Assembly (NCBI RefSeq): GCF_030687495.1
Contig: NZ_CP117435.1
Coordinates: forward strand, 5,956,501-6,020,500
Source: Pseudomonas sp. FP453
GTDB lineage: Bacteria; Pseudomonadota; Gammaproteobacteria; Pseudomonadales; Pseudomonadaceae
Direction of reading: 5' to 3'
DNA length: 64,000 bases
In this document: one piece after another, positions 36,302 to 46,780 of the stretch
Position numbering within the stretch: the first letter of the stretch is position 1
How the letters are laid out: the number at the start of each line of letters is the position of its first letter
The notes under the pieces: model-generated
What the model was told of the DNA's origin: nothing
The model's database searches: none
Seen by the model: only the letters and a program-made list of their open reading frames with translations
Program-made: the position numbers and the translations under genes

Positions 36302-37804
36302 ATGCCGCAATCCCAAGCCAAGAATCTGTCCCTGATCGCCGCCATCGACCTGGGCTCCAACAGCTTTCACATGGTCGTGGCCAAGGCCCAGAACGGTGAG
36401 ATCCGCATCCTTGAGCGGCTCGGCGAAAAAGTACAACTGGCTGCCGGGATCGACGACGAGCGCCAGCTCAATGAAGAATCCATGCAGCGCGGCCTCGACT
36501 GCCTCAAGCGGTTTGCCCAACTGATCAACGGCATGCCCCTGGGCGCCGTACGCATCGTCGGCACCAACGCCCTGCGCGAAGCACGCAACCGCGGCGAATT
36601 CATCCGCCGCGCCGAGGAGATCCTCGGGCACCCGGTAGAAGTCATCTCCGGCCGTGAAGAAGCGCGCCTGATCTACCTCGGCGTGTCCCACACCCTGGCC
36701 GACACCCCGGGCAAGCGCCTGGTCGCCGACATCGGCGGCGGCAGCACCGAATTCATCATCGGGCAACGATTCGAGCCCCTGCTGCGCGAAAGCCTGCAAA
36801 TGGGCTGCGTCAGCTACACCCAGCGTTACTTCAAGGACGGCAAGATCACCCCGGCCCGCTACGCCCAGGCCTATACGGCGGCGCGGCTGGAGATCATGAG
36901 CATCGAACACGCCCTGCACCGCCTGACGTGGGATGAGGCCATCGGCTCCTCCGGCACCATCCGCGCCATCGGCCTGGCCCTCAAGGCTGGCGGCCATGGC
37001 ACCGGTGAAGTCAACGCCGAAGGCCTCGCGTGGCTCAAGCGCAAGCTGTTCAAGCTGGGCGATGCGGAAAAGATCGACTTCGACGGCATCAAGCCTGATC
37101 GTCGCACCATTTTCCCCGCGGGCCTGGCGATTCTCGAAGCGATCTTCGACGCCCTCGAACTGCAACGCATGGACCACTGTGACGGCGCCCTGCGTGAAGG
37201 CGTGCTTTACGACCTGCTCGGCCGCCATCATCACGAAGACGTGCGTGAGCGCACCCTCAGCTCGCTGATGGAGCGTTACCACGTCGACCTGGAGCAAGCG
37301 GCCCGGGTGGAGCGCAAAGCCCTGCACGCCTTCGACCAAGTGGCCGAGGACTGGGACCTGGAAGACGGCGTCTGGCGCGAACTGCTCGGCTGGGCGGCCA
37401 AGGTGCATGAAGTGGGCCTGGACATCGCCCACTACCATTACCACAAGCACGGCGCCTACCTGATCGAGCACTCCGACCTCGCCGGTTTCTCCCGCGAAGA
37501 CCAGCAAATGCTCGCCCTGCTGGTGCGCGGCCATCGTCGCAATATCCCCAAGGACAAGTTTGCCGAGTTCGGCGACGAAGGCAGCAAGCTGATCCGCCTG
37601 TGCGTACTGCTGCGCTTCGCAATCCTGTTCCACCACATCCGTGGCACCCAGGAAATGCCCCAGGTCACCCTGCGCGCCAACGGCGAGAGCCTGGACGTGG
37701 TGTTCCCCAAAGGCTGGCTGGATGAGAACCAGCTGACCCAGGCGGATTTTGCCCAGGAAGCGGAATGGCTGACGCGGGTGGGGTTCACGCTGAACGTGCG
37801 CTGA
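36302..37804 (+). CDS. ppx: Exopolyphosphatase
   Basis: 500 residues; removes terminal phosphates from polyphosphate. The actin-like ATPase fold is visible in [20 protein letters not shown] and [20 protein letters not shown], with [12 protein letters not shown] between. The HD-like helical C-terminal region follows ([20 protein letters not shown]). It is convergent with ppk across a REPIN, the usual ppx/ppk arrangement in Pseudomonas, unlike the ppk-ppx operon of E. coli. The ribosome binding site is weak. Confidence 0.95.
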   Translation: MPQSQAKNLSLIAAIDLGSNSFHMVVAKAQNGEIRILERLGEKVQLAAGIDDERQLNEESMQRGLDCLKRFAQLINGMPLGAVRIVGTNALREARNRGEFIRRAEEILGHPVEVISGREEARLIYLGVSHTLADTPGKRLVADIGGGSTEFIIGQRFEPLLRESLQMGCVSYTQRYFKDGKITPARYAQAYTAARLEIMSIEHALHRLTWDEAIGSSGTIRAIGLALKAGGHGTGEVNAEGLAWLKRKLFKLGDAEKIDFDGIKPDRRTIFPAGLAILEAIFDALELQRMDHCDGALREGVLYDLLGRHHHEDVRERTLSSLMERYHVDLEQAARVERKALHAFDQVAEDWDLEDGVWRELLGWAAKVHEVGLDIAHYHYHKHGAYLIEHSDLAGFSREDQQMLALLVRGHRRNIPKDKFAEFGDEGSKLIRLCVLLRFAILFHHIRGTQEMPQVTLRANGESLDVVFPKGWLDENQLTQADFAQEAEWLTRVGFTLNVR

Positions 37805-37834
37805 GACGCTCGAACGAACATTGCAAAAACAAAT

Positions 37835-37921
37835 GTGGGAGCGGGCTTGCCCGCGATGACGGAGTATCAGTCAATGCATCTTTGACTGACCTACCGCTAT
37901 CGCGGGCAAGCCCGCTCCCAC
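37835..37921. repeat. REPIN, C-type
   Basis: Inverted doublet with core GTGGGAGCGGGCTTGCCCGC, 87 bases, between convergent ppx and ppk. The central TCAGTCAA...TTGACTGA (37867-37888) also pairs. Confidence 0.9.
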
Positions 37922-37940
37922 ATTGGGTTATCGCCGGGGG

Positions 37941-40163
37941 TTAGTTCACCGTCAGGATCGGGCTACCCAACCGCTCCAGCAACGTCGCCTGCGCACTGCG
38001 CGGGTTCTGGTTGCCGGTTGGCGTGTTGCGCACGTAGCGGCCGTCCGATTGCAGGCTCCAGCTGTGGGTGTTGTCGGTCAGGTAGCTTTCCAGCTCCTTC
38101 TTGACGCGCATGATCAGCTTCTTGCCTTCCACCGGGAAGCACGTCTCCACACGCTTGTCGAGGTTGCGCTCCATCCAGTCGGCGCTGGAGAGGAACATCT
38201 GCTCTTCGCCGCCATTGAGGAAGTAGAACACCCGCGTGTGCTCCAGGAAGCGGCCGATGATCGACCGCACGTGGATGTTGTGCGACACGCCGACAATGCC
38301 CGGGCGCAGGCAGCACATGCCACGCACCACCAGGTCGATGCGCACGCCGGACTGACTGGCCTTGTACAGCGCGCGGATGATCTTCGGATCGGTCAGCGAG
38401 TTGAACTTGGCAATGATGTGCGCCGGTTTGCCGTCGAGGGCGAACTGGGTCTCGCGGGCAATCATGTCGAGCATGCCCTTCTTGAGGGTGAACGGCGCGT
38501 GCAGCAGCTTCTTCATGCGCAGGGTCTTGCCCATGCCGATCAGCTGGCTGAACAACTTGCCGACGTCTTCGCACAAGGCGTCGTCGGACGTCAGCAGGCT
38601 GTAGTCGGTGTAGAGCTTGGCGTTGCCGGCGTGGTAGTTGCCGGTGCCCAAGTGGGCGTAGCGCACGATCTCACCGGCTTCGCGGCGCAGGATCAGCATC
38701 ATCTTGGCGTGGGTCTTGAAGCCGACCACGCCGTAGATCACCACCGCGCCCGCCGCTTGCAGGCGGCTGGCCAGTTGCAGGTTGGATTCTTCATCGAAGC
38801 GCGCGCGCAGTTCGATCACCGCGGTGACTTCCTTGCCGTTACGCGCGGCATCCACCAGCGCATCGACGATTTCCGAGTTGGCGCCGGAACGGTAAAGCGT
38901 TTGGCGTACGGCCAATACATGCGGGTCCTTGGCGGCCTGGCGCAGCAGGTCGACCACCGGGGTGAAGGACTCGAATGGGTGCAGCAGCAGGATGTCCTGC
39001 TTGCTCACCACGCTGAAGATGTTCTCGCTGTTTTGCAGCAGCTTCGGGATCTGCGGGGTGAACGGCGTGTATTGCAGTTCCGGGTGGCTGTCCAGGCCGG
39101 TGATGCTGAACAGGCGCGTCAGGTTCACCGGGCCGTTGACTTGATACAGCTCGGACTCTGCGAGGTTGAACTGCTTGAGCAGGTAGTCCGACAGGTGTTT
39201 CGGGCAGGTATCCGCCACTTCCAGACGCACCGCATCACCGTAGCGCCGCGAGAACAGCTCGCCGCGCAGGGCGCGAGCCAAGTCTTCGACGTCTTCGGAG
39301 TCCAGCGCCAGGTCGGCGTTACGGGTCAGGCGGAACTGGTAGCAGCCTTTTACCTTCATGCCCTGGAACAGATCGTCCGCATGCGCATGGATCATCGACG
39401 AAAGGAATACATAGTTGTCGCCAGCGCCCCCCACCTCTTCCGGTACCTTGATGATCCGTGGCAACAGACGCGGCGCCGGAATGATCGCCAGGCCGGAATC
39501 GCGGCCGAAGGCGTCGATGCCTTCCAGCTCGACGATAAAGTTGAGGCTCTTGTTTACCAGCAACGGAAACGGGTGCGTCGGGTCGAGGCCGATCGGGGTG
39601 ATGATCGGCGAAATCTCGTCACGGAAGTAACGACGCACCCAGGTCTTGATCTTGGTGGTCCAGTGGCGGCGACGGATAAAGCGGACCTGATGCTTTTCCA
39701 GTTCCGGCAGCAGGATGTCGTTGAGGATCGCGTATTGGCGGTCCACATGGCCGTGTACCAGCTCGCTGATGCGCGCCAGGGCCTGATGGGGTTGCAGGCC
39801 GTCGGCGCCGGCTTGTTCACGGGCGAAGGTGATCTGCTTCTTGAGGCCGGCGACGCGGATCTCGAAGAACTCGTCCAGGTTGCTGGAGAAGATCAGCAGA
39901 AACTTCAGCCGTTCCAGCAACGGGTAGGACTCATCCAGCGCCTGCTCCAGCACGCGGATATTGAATTGCAGTTGCGACAGCTCGCGGTGGATGTACAGGC
40001 TGCTGTCATCCAGGTTGGTCACCGCGACCACCGGCGCTGGCGCCGGGGCTTCGACCACCACGGCAGGCGGTGCTGGCTCCAGCTCTGGCGGGGTCTCGGT
40101 GACGGGTTCAACCACCGGGTGAGCGTCTTTTACGGCAACTTCTGTGAGTCCTTCGGTATTCAT
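37941..40163 (-). CDS. ppk: Polyphosphate kinase 1
   Basis: 740 residues; makes polyphosphate from ATP. After a Pro/Ala/Glu-rich, non-conserved first 50 residues comes the family start [20 protein letters not shown]. The phospholipase D-like catalytic half contains [17 protein letters not shown] and [20 protein letters not shown], with the conserved His residues, including the one phosphorylated in E. coli. [19 protein letters not shown] and [15 protein letters not shown] motifs ([20 protein letters not shown]) also match. It ends just before a REPIN and lies 18 bases after hemB. Confidence 0.96.
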   Translation of the reverse strand: MNTEGLTEVAVKDAHPVVEPVTETPPELEPAPPAVVVEAPAPAPVVAVTNLDDSSLYIHRELSQLQFNIRVLEQALDESYPLLERLKFLLIFSSNLDEFFEIRVAGLKKQITFAREQAGADGLQPHQALARISELVHGHVDRQYAILNDILLPELEKHQVRFIRRRHWTTKIKTWVRRYFRDEISPIITPIGLDPTHPFPLLVNKSLNFIVELEGIDAFGRDSGLAIIPAPRLLPRIIKVPEEVGGAGDNYVFLSSMIHAHADDLFQGMKVKGCYQFRLTRNADLALDSEDVEDLARALRGELFSRRYGDAVRLEVADTCPKHLSDYLLKQFNLAESELYQVNGPVNLTRLFSITGLDSHPELQYTPFTPQIPKLLQNSENIFSVVSKQDILLLHPFESFTPVVDLLRQAAKDPHVLAVRQTLYRSGANSEIVDALVDAARNGKEVTAVIELRARFDEESNLQLASRLQAAGAVVIYGVVGFKTHAKMMLILRREAGEIVRYAHLGTGNYHAGNAKLYTDYSLLTSDDALCEDVGKLFSQLIGMGKTLRMKKLLHAPFTLKKGMLDMIARETQFALDGKPAHIIAKFNSLTDPKIIRALYKASQSGVRIDLVVRGMCCLRPGIVGVSHNIHVRSIIGRFLEHTRVFYFLNGGEEQMFLSSADWMERNLDKRVETCFPVEGKKLIMRVKKELESYLTDNTHSWSLQSDGRYVRNTPTGNQNPRSAQATLLERLGSPILTVN

Positions 40164-40181
40164 CGAGTGTTCCTGTGAGGG

Positions 40182-41216
<1,035 letters not shown>

Positions 41217-41404
41217 TTACGGGCGAGCGTTGCAGTTATAAGCGGGCATTATGACGAATGAATGACAGTTGTGCTTATCGGTGCGACCTGTAGCCGCATT
41301 CGCGGTTTATGTAGGAATTGTTCACTTCGTGACACATCTCGATACTTTCACGAATGTTCACGAAGGCGTAGGCTGCGCGTTCATTTCGCCAGCACCCCCA
41401 GACC

Positions 41405-42040
41405 ATGCTTCAACAATTTCTGCATGACTTCGGCTACTTTGCGCTCTTCCTGGGCACCTTCTTTGAAGGCGAGACCATCCTGGTTCTCGCAGGCTTCCTG
41501 GCGTTCCGTGGGTACATGGATATCAACCTGGTGGTGGTCGTTGCCTTTTTTGGCAGCTACGCCGGCGACCAGCTTTGGTATTACATGGGCCGCAAGCACG
41601 GGCGCAAATTGTTGGCCCGCAAGCCCCGCTGGCAATTGATGGGCGACAAGGCCCTGGGGCATATCCGCAAGCACCCGGATCTCTGGGTATTGAGCTTCCG
41701 CTTTGTTTACGGATTGCGCACGGTCATGCCGGTAGCGATTGGCCTGTCCGGCTACCCACCGTTGCGCTACCTGATCCTCAACGGGATTGGCGCGGCGATC
41801 TGGGCGGCCGCACTGGGCGCCGCGGCGTACCACTTCGGCGCGGTGCTGGAAGGCATGCTGGGCAGCGTCAAGAAGTACGAGCTGTGGGTGCTGGGCGCCT
41901 TGCTGGTCCTGGGCTTCGGCCTGTGGCTGCGTCGCCGCTTCAAGAACGCGCGTATCGCCCGCGAGGCGTGTGCCGACGCCAAGGCCCGGCTCGCCGCCGA
42001 GCCGGCCCCGGTCGAAACGACTAAGACGCCAGTCGAGTAA
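41405..42040 (+). CDS. DedA family membrane protein
   Basis: 211 residues with about five hydrophobic spans. Family motifs are ALFLGTFFEGETILVLAGFL, the FGSYAGDQLWYYMGRKHG segment (the conserved F..S..G/D loop), and RFVYGLRTVMPVAIGLSGYP with conserved Arg and Pro. The tail is charged. DedA proteins support membrane homeostasis and flip polyprenyl or other phospholipids in some bacteria; the role here is not known. Its last 20 bases overlap the convergent hydroxylase. Confidence 0.9.
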   Translation: MLQQFLHDFGYFALFLGTFFEGETILVLAGFLAFRGYMDINLVVVVAFFGSYAGDQLWYYMGRKHGRKLLARKPRWQLMGDKALGHIRKHPDLWVLSFRFVYGLRTVMPVAIGLSGYPPLRYLILNGIGAAIWAAALGAAAYHFGAVLEGMLGSVKKYELWVLGALLVLGFGLWLRRRFKNARIAREACADAKARLAAEPAPVETTKTPVE

Positions 42041-43256
42041 GCCGGCTTCTACAGCAGTAGAGGCCGATCACGCTGAGCAGGCTGTAGCTCAGCAGGCCCA
42101 GCCAGCCCAGGTTGCTGGCCGGCCACAGCCCCACCTGCGGTGCCAGCCACACCAGCGGCACGTTCAGCGCCAGCCGCGCCAGTTCGGCCTTCAATGCCCA
42201 CGGGCGGTTCTCCAGGGCCACGCCCAAGGTAAACAAGCCCAGCGCCATCGCACTCCAACCCAGGATCAGCGCGGCCGTGGGCAACCCCTCGCCGAAATTC
42301 ATCAGGTAGCTGCCAAAGCCCACATACGCGGCAAACTGCAGGGCGATGTACACCTGTTGGCGCACGTCCAGCGCCACCTCGAACTTACGGAACTGACTCA
42401 AGTCGTGCTTGGCCAACGGGTACTTGGCCTTCACATCTGCCGGGCGCCAGCCGGTACGCATGAACCAGATGCGCAGCTTGTCCCACCAACGCTCGGTGCG
42501 CCGCGCATCACTCCACAGCTGTGCATAAAACTGCAGGTTGGCCCACAGCGGGTTCCAACTGGCCAGGGGTGTGGTCACGCCGAAAATCACCGGTTCGTTG
42601 TCGTCTTCTTCCTGGAAGGTGCCGAACAGGCGGTCCCAAATAATGAACACCCCGCCGTAGTTGCGATCCATGTAGAGAGCGTTCTGTGCATGGTGCGCCC
42701 GATGATTGGACGGCGTGACGAAGAACCACTCGTACCAGCCAAGCTTCGGCACATGGCGCGTGTGCACCCAGAATTGGTACAGCAGGTTGAGGGAGGCCAC
42801 GCTGATAAACACCACCAGCGGCACGCCGACCACGGCCAGCGGCAGGTAGAAGATCCAGCTCAGCAGGAAGCCGGTGCTGGTCTGGCGCAGGGCGGTGCTG
42901 AGGTTGTAGTCCTCGCTCTGGTGATGCACCGAGTGCGCGGCCCAGAGGATATTGCGCTCGTGGCCCATGCGGTGCAGCCAGTAGTAGCAGAAGTCATAGA
43001 AGACAAAGGCGAACATCCAGGTCCAGGGGTTCTGGGCCGGCAAGTCAAACAGCGCCAGGTGCTTGAGGGCGAAAGCGTAGGTCAACAGGCCCACGCCCTT
43101 GGTCAACAACCCCGTGGTGGTGGACAGCACACCGGTGCTGAGGCTGTTGATGGCGTCCGCCACCCGATAGTTGCGCTCGCCACGCCAGCGGTCGGCGAGC
43201 AGCTCCACCACGATCAAGGCGATGAAAAACGGTACCGCGTAAGGCACGAAGTCCAT
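42021..43256 (-). CDS. Sterol desaturase/fatty acid hydroxylase family protein
   Basis: 411-residue membrane di-iron enzyme. The His cluster is HRMGHERNILWAAHSVHHQS, then FWVHTRHVP, and NHRAHHAQNALYMDRNYG, which together give the HxxxH / HxxHH-type set. Several hydrophobic spans lie before and after (YPLAVVGVPLVVF-like, LWTAL-type region near the end). The C-terminal third has additional spans not needed for catalysis. Substrate unknown. Overlaps dedA by 20 bases at the 3' end. Confidence 0.88.
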   Translation of the reverse strand: MDFVPYAVPFFIALIVVELLADRWRGERNYRVADAINSLSTGVLSTTTGLLTKGVGLLTYAFALKHLALFDLPAQNPWTWMFAFVFYDFCYYWLHRMGHERNILWAAHSVHHQSEDYNLSTALRQTSTGFLLSWIFYLPLAVVGVPLVVFISVASLNLLYQFWVHTRHVPKLGWYEWFFVTPSNHRAHHAQNALYMDRNYGGVFIIWDRLFGTFQEEDDNEPVIFGVTTPLASWNPLWANLQFYAQLWSDARRTERWWDKLRIWFMRTGWRPADVKAKYPLAKHDLSQFRKFEVALDVRQQVYIALQFAAYVGFGSYLMNFGEGLPTAALILGWSAMALGLFTLGVALENRPWALKAELARLALNVPLVWLAPQVGLWPASNLGWLGLLSYSLLSVIGLYCCRSRLTRLAS

Positions 43257-43373
43257 GGGCTAGTCCGGTCTATTTTTGTTACATCTAGAGTAGGTGTAGC
43301 GGCGCAAGAGCCCATTGGCAACAGGTGACAAATATAGTAGACATTTAACGCCATGAACCCAGGAGAAATGCCC

Positions 43374-44039
43374 ATGAGCAAAAAGATTGCAGTGATCCTT
43401 TCCGGCTGTGGCGTGTACGACGGCGCCGAGGTCCAAGAAAGCGTGATCACCCTGCTGCGCCTGGACCAGCGCGGCGCTCAGGTCCAATGCTTTGCCCCCG
43501 ACATTGCGCAACTGCACGTGATCAACCACCTCACCGGCGAGGAGATGCCCGAGACCCGCAACGTGCTGGTGGAGTCGGCGCGTATCGCCCGCGGCGAGGT
43601 GAAGGACATCGGTGAAGCCAACGCCGACGACTTCGACGCGCTGATCGTGCCGGGCGGGTTTGGGGCGGCGAAGAACCTGTCCAACTTTGCCGTGGCAGGC
43701 GCCGGTTGCAGCGTCAACCCGCAGGTCTTGGCGTTGGCCGAAGCCTTCGCCGAAGCGGGCAAGCCGGTGGGGCTGATCTGCATCTCCCCGGCCCTGGCGG
43801 CAAAAATCTACGGCCCCGGCGTGACCTGCACCATCGGCAACTGCGCCGACACGGCGGCGGCGCTGGACAAGATGGGCGCCACCCACCAGGAATGTGCAGT
43901 GGACGATATCGTTGAAGACAAGGCGCGCAAGCTGGTGAGCACGCCGGCCTATATGGTGGGCAAGAGCATCAGCGAGGTGGCTTCAGGCATCAACAAGCTG
44001 GTGGATCGGGTGCTGGAGTTGACCCACGAGAACGACTAA
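43374..44039 (+). CDS. elbB: Isoprenoid biosynthesis glyoxalase ElbB
   Basis: 221 residues of the DJ-1/PfpI superfamily. MSKKIAVILSGCGVYDGAEV is the typical ElbB start, with the SGCGVYDGAEV signature; DDFDALIVPGGFGAAKNLSN and the nucleophile-elbow region VGLICISPALAAKIYGPG follow. The start at 43374 has AGGAG at seven bases. ElbB proteins have been described as glyoxalase III-like enzymes. The last four bases overlap the convergent yaiI-like gene. Confidence 0.9.
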   Translation: MSKKIAVILSGCGVYDGAEVQESVITLLRLDQRGAQVQCFAPDIAQLHVINHLTGEEMPETRNVLVESARIARGEVKDIGEANADDFDALIVPGGFGAAKNLSNFAVAGAGCSVNPQVLALAEAFAEAGKPVGLICISPALAAKIYGPGVTCTIGNCADTAAALDKMGATHQECAVDDIVEDKARKLVSTPAYMVGKSISEVASGINKLVDRVLELTHEND

Positions 44040-44491
44040 CCGGCCCGCATCAATCGGGTCAGGATACGGTCCAGGGCATTGGCAAATGCCTGCTTGTCCT
44101 TCTCGCCATGGGGCGGTGGCCCGCCGCCCATCTGGCCCTGTTCGCGCAGATCGGTGAACAGGTTGCGCACCGCCAGGCGTTCACTCATGTTCGCCGGGCT
44201 GAACTCCTTGCCCCGTGGGTCTAGGGCGGTGACGCCCTTCTTCACCAGGCGATCAGCCAGCGGTACATCGCTGCAGATCACCAACTCACCGGGCACCGCG
44301 TGTTCCACCAGGTAGTCATCCGCCGCATCCGGGCCGCTGGGGACCACGATCAGCTTTACGCATGAAAAGCTCGGCTTGATCTGGCTCTGCCCGGCCACCA
44401 ACACCACTTCGAACTGGCGCTTGAGGGCGAACTTCACCACCTGGTCCTTGGCTGCCCGAGGGCAGGCGTCGGCATCGATCCATACGCGCAT
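44036..44491 (-). CDS. YaiI/YqxD family protein (UPF0178)
   Basis: 151 residues. MRVWIDADACPRAAKDQVVK carries the family signature DADACP, and SGPDAADDYLVEHAVPGELV and DVPLADRLVKKGVTALDPRG are the conserved downstream segments. The acidic residues resemble PIN/NYN-type nucleases, but activity is unproven. Start chosen at 44491 because the conserved core begins there. A REPIN lies between it and the FTR1 gene upstream. Confidence 0.88.
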   Translation of the reverse strand: MRVWIDADACPRAAKDQVVKFALKRQFEVVLVAGQSQIKPSFSCVKLIVVPSGPDAADDYLVEHAVPGELVICSDVPLADRLVKKGVTALDPRGKEFSPANMSERLAVRNLFTDLREQGQMGGGPPPHGEKDKQAFANALDRILTRLMRAG

Positions 44492-44524
44492 AAACACACC
44501 TTCCAGAAACAACATCTATCCAAT

Positions 44525-44612
44525 GTGGGAGCGGGCTTGCCCGCGATAGCGTCGGATCAGCCAACACCTACATCGACTGACACACCGCAATCGCGGGCAA
44601 GCCCGCTCCCAC
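44525..44612. repeat. REPIN, C-type
   Basis: Inverted doublet of the GTGGGAGCGGGCTTGCCCGC core, 88 bases, between the FTR1 gene's 3' end and the yaiI-like gene's start. Confidence 0.9.
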
Positions 44613-44627
44613 ACTGACTGTGCCCGA

Positions 44628-46523
44628 TTAAATAGTGGCGCGACGCTTCTCGGCCAACCGACTGCGGCCATACAACACCACAATCGCCAGGATCGCCACC
44701 GCCTGCGCACTCAACGAGTACGCATCGGCATGAATCCCCAGCCAATCAAAGTCAAAGAACGCCACCGGCCGTGTGCCAAAGATCCCGGCCTCCTGCAATG
44801 CCTTCACGCCATGCCCGGCAAACACCACCGACAACGCGCACAACAGCGCCGCATTGATGCCGAAGAACAGCGCCAACGGCAGCTTCGCCGAGCCGCGCAG
44901 GATCACCCACGCCAGGCCCACCAACAGCACCAGCGCCGTGGCGCCACCCGCCAACACGGCGTTGTGCCCAGCCGGGCCGGCTTGCAGCCACAGGGTTTCA
45001 TAAAACAGGATCACTTCGAACAGCTCGCGATACACCGAGAAGAACGCCAGCATCGCAAAACCGAAGCGCCCGCCGCCGCCCACCAGGCTGCTCTTGATGT
45101 AGTCCTGCCACGCAGCAGCATGGCGGCGGTCGTGCATCCACACGCCGAGCCACAGCACCATCACGCTGGCAAACAGCGCCGTGCAGCCTTCCAGCAGTTC
45201 ACGCTGGGCACCGCTGACGTCAATCACATACGCCGCCAGCGCCCAGGTGGCCAAGCCCGCCAGCAGCGCCAGGCCCCAGCCAACGTTGACACTGCGCACC
45301 GCCGACTGCTGGCCGGTGTTACGCAGGAACGCGAGGATCGCCGCCAATACCAGGATCGCTTCCAGGCCTTCGCGCAGCAGGATCAGCAAACCGGAGATGT
45401 AGCTCAGCGACCAGCTCAGGCCATCGCTGCCCAGCAGGCCGGCGGACTCAGTCAGCTTGCCCTTGGCCACATCCAGGCGCTGCTGCACTTGTTCGATCGG
45501 CAGCCCGTCCTGCAACGATTGCCGATAGGCCATCAGGGCTTTCTCAGTGTCCTTGCGCAGGTTGGCGTCGACGTTATCCAGGGAGCTTTCCACCAGCTCG
45601 AAGCCTTCGAGGTAGGCGGCGACGGACAAGTCGTAGGCCTGCTCGTGATCACCGTTGCGGAACGCGGCGAGGCTCTTGTCCAGGGTGCTCGCGGTGTAGT
45701 CGAGCAACTGCGCCGGGCCACGCTTGACCTGCGGCGGTTGTGCGCGCTGGGCGCGGAAGGTCGCGGCGGCGGCTGGGCCGCTGGCTGCCAGCACTTCGTT
45801 CGGGGTCTGGCGGGCCAGGTCGGCGAGGTTGAACGGTTGCTCGCTCTTGGCCGCAGCCGGGTCGGCGGTGAAGCCGGCGATGTAGGTGGCCAGGTCCCAG
45901 CGCTGGCGGTCGTCCAGCTGGTCGGCAAAGGACGGCATGTCGGTGCCTTCGACGCCCAGGCCGAGGGTGTTGTAGATCGCATACAGGCTCAGGCGATCCA
46001 GGCGCGTGGCGTCCGTCAGGTTGGCGGGCGGCGGCGTCATGCCGGTGCCCGCTGGGCCATCACCGGCGCCGGCAGCGCCGTGGCACACCGAGCACTGCTG
46101 GGCGTAGAGCGGCGCGCCGCGCACAGGGTCGGGAGTGATCGCCGGGGCCTGGCTGACTTCATAGGCCACCGCCAGCTTGGCGCCCAACTGCCGGGCCTGG
46201 CGGGCGACGGTCGCGCCCTCCGCATGGGCAGTGACTGCTGCCAGCAACTCATCAACGCCGCTGATCAACTCGGCGCGCTCGGGCTTGGCCGGCAGATCCG
46301 CCACCAAACCCTGCAACACCCCAAGAAACTCAAGCTGCTCACGGTACTCGGAATCATCGACAACCTTGCCCGCCTCCACCGTCGGCGGGTAGTCGGCGCC
46401 AATGTAGTCCAACAAATGCAGGGCTTGTGGAGCGCCCTCGGTCGTCGCGGCCAGCAGATGAGAGCTGCACGACATCAACGCCGGCAGCATCAGCCAGGCG
46501 AGAAAACGGAAGGGGGCAGTCAT
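44628..46523 (-). CDS. FTR1 iron permease with cytochrome c domain
   Basis: 631 residues in three parts. Residues 1-25 are a signal sequence; a helical segment leads to a c-type cytochrome domain with CSVCH (C144, C147, H148) and the Met region GVEGTDMPSFADQL. A helical spacer (about 225-370) is followed by the FTR1 permease with REGLE (ILLREGLEAILVLAAI) and RELFE (VYRELFEVILFYETL) motifs, the pair that binds iron, and about seven spans. The fused cytochrome may take electrons from periplasmic Fe(II) oxidation. No separate EfeO/EfeB gene is adjacent. Confidence 0.9.
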   Translation of the reverse strand: MTAPFRFLAWLMLPALMSCSSHLLAATTEGAPQALHLLDYIGADYPPTVEAGKVVDDSEYREQLEFLGVLQGLVADLPAKPERAELISGVDELLAAVTAHAEGATVARQARQLGAKLAVAYEVSQAPAITPDPVRGAPLYAQQCSVCHGAAGAGDGPAGTGMTPPPANLTDATRLDRLSLYAIYNTLGLGVEGTDMPSFADQLDDRQRWDLATYIAGFTADPAAAKSEQPFNLADLARQTPNEVLAASGPAAAATFRAQRAQPPQVKRGPAQLLDYTASTLDKSLAAFRNGDHEQAYDLSVAAYLEGFELVESSLDNVDANLRKDTEKALMAYRQSLQDGLPIEQVQQRLDVAKGKLTESAGLLGSDGLSWSLSYISGLLILLREGLEAILVLAAILAFLRNTGQQSAVRSVNVGWGLALLAGLATWALAAYVIDVSGAQRELLEGCTALFASVMVLWLGVWMHDRRHAAAWQDYIKSSLVGGGGRFGFAMLAFFSVYRELFEVILFYETLWLQAGPAGHNAVLAGGATALVLLVGLAWVILRGSAKLPLALFFGINAALLCALSVVFAGHGVKALQEAGIFGTRPVAFFDFDWLGIHADAYSLSAQAVAILAIVVLYGRSRLAEKRRATI

Positions 46524-46780
46524 GAATGAATCTCAAAGGGAAATACGAAGTAACATATTGTTTAACGTTAAGCGCTTTGACTCAAGGCGTTAGTGATTTG
46601 ACGCAGGGAATAGCGTCGAAACAGTGATGGCGCCCCCACCTATCCCCCAGGCAAAAAGCCATTGTTTTGCCAGCTATGGCGCCTATAATGCCGCGCCCTG
46701 TTATCGCGAAAGGGTCTTTATTTCCTCGTTTTAATGAGGAATTGGCACATCAGCTGGTTACGTTCAGGGAAGAAGTCTGC
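46524..46780. other. Divergent intergenic region, FTR1 / envelope operon
   Basis: 257 bases between divergent genes. AACATATTGTTTAACGTTAA (46552-46571) is A+T-rich and a likely promoter area. I do not see a convincing Fur box, although the FTR1 gene is an iron permease. Confidence 0.4.

Noticed and set aside
37923..40178. 751-residue plus-strand open frame opposite ppk.
   Set aside because: Pure antisense of ppk, with shadow composition and no domain; no ribosome site.
46552..46571. Fur box upstream of the FTR1 gene.
   Set aside because: The stretch is A+T-rich but lacks the GATAAT-type dyad; no better match was seen.
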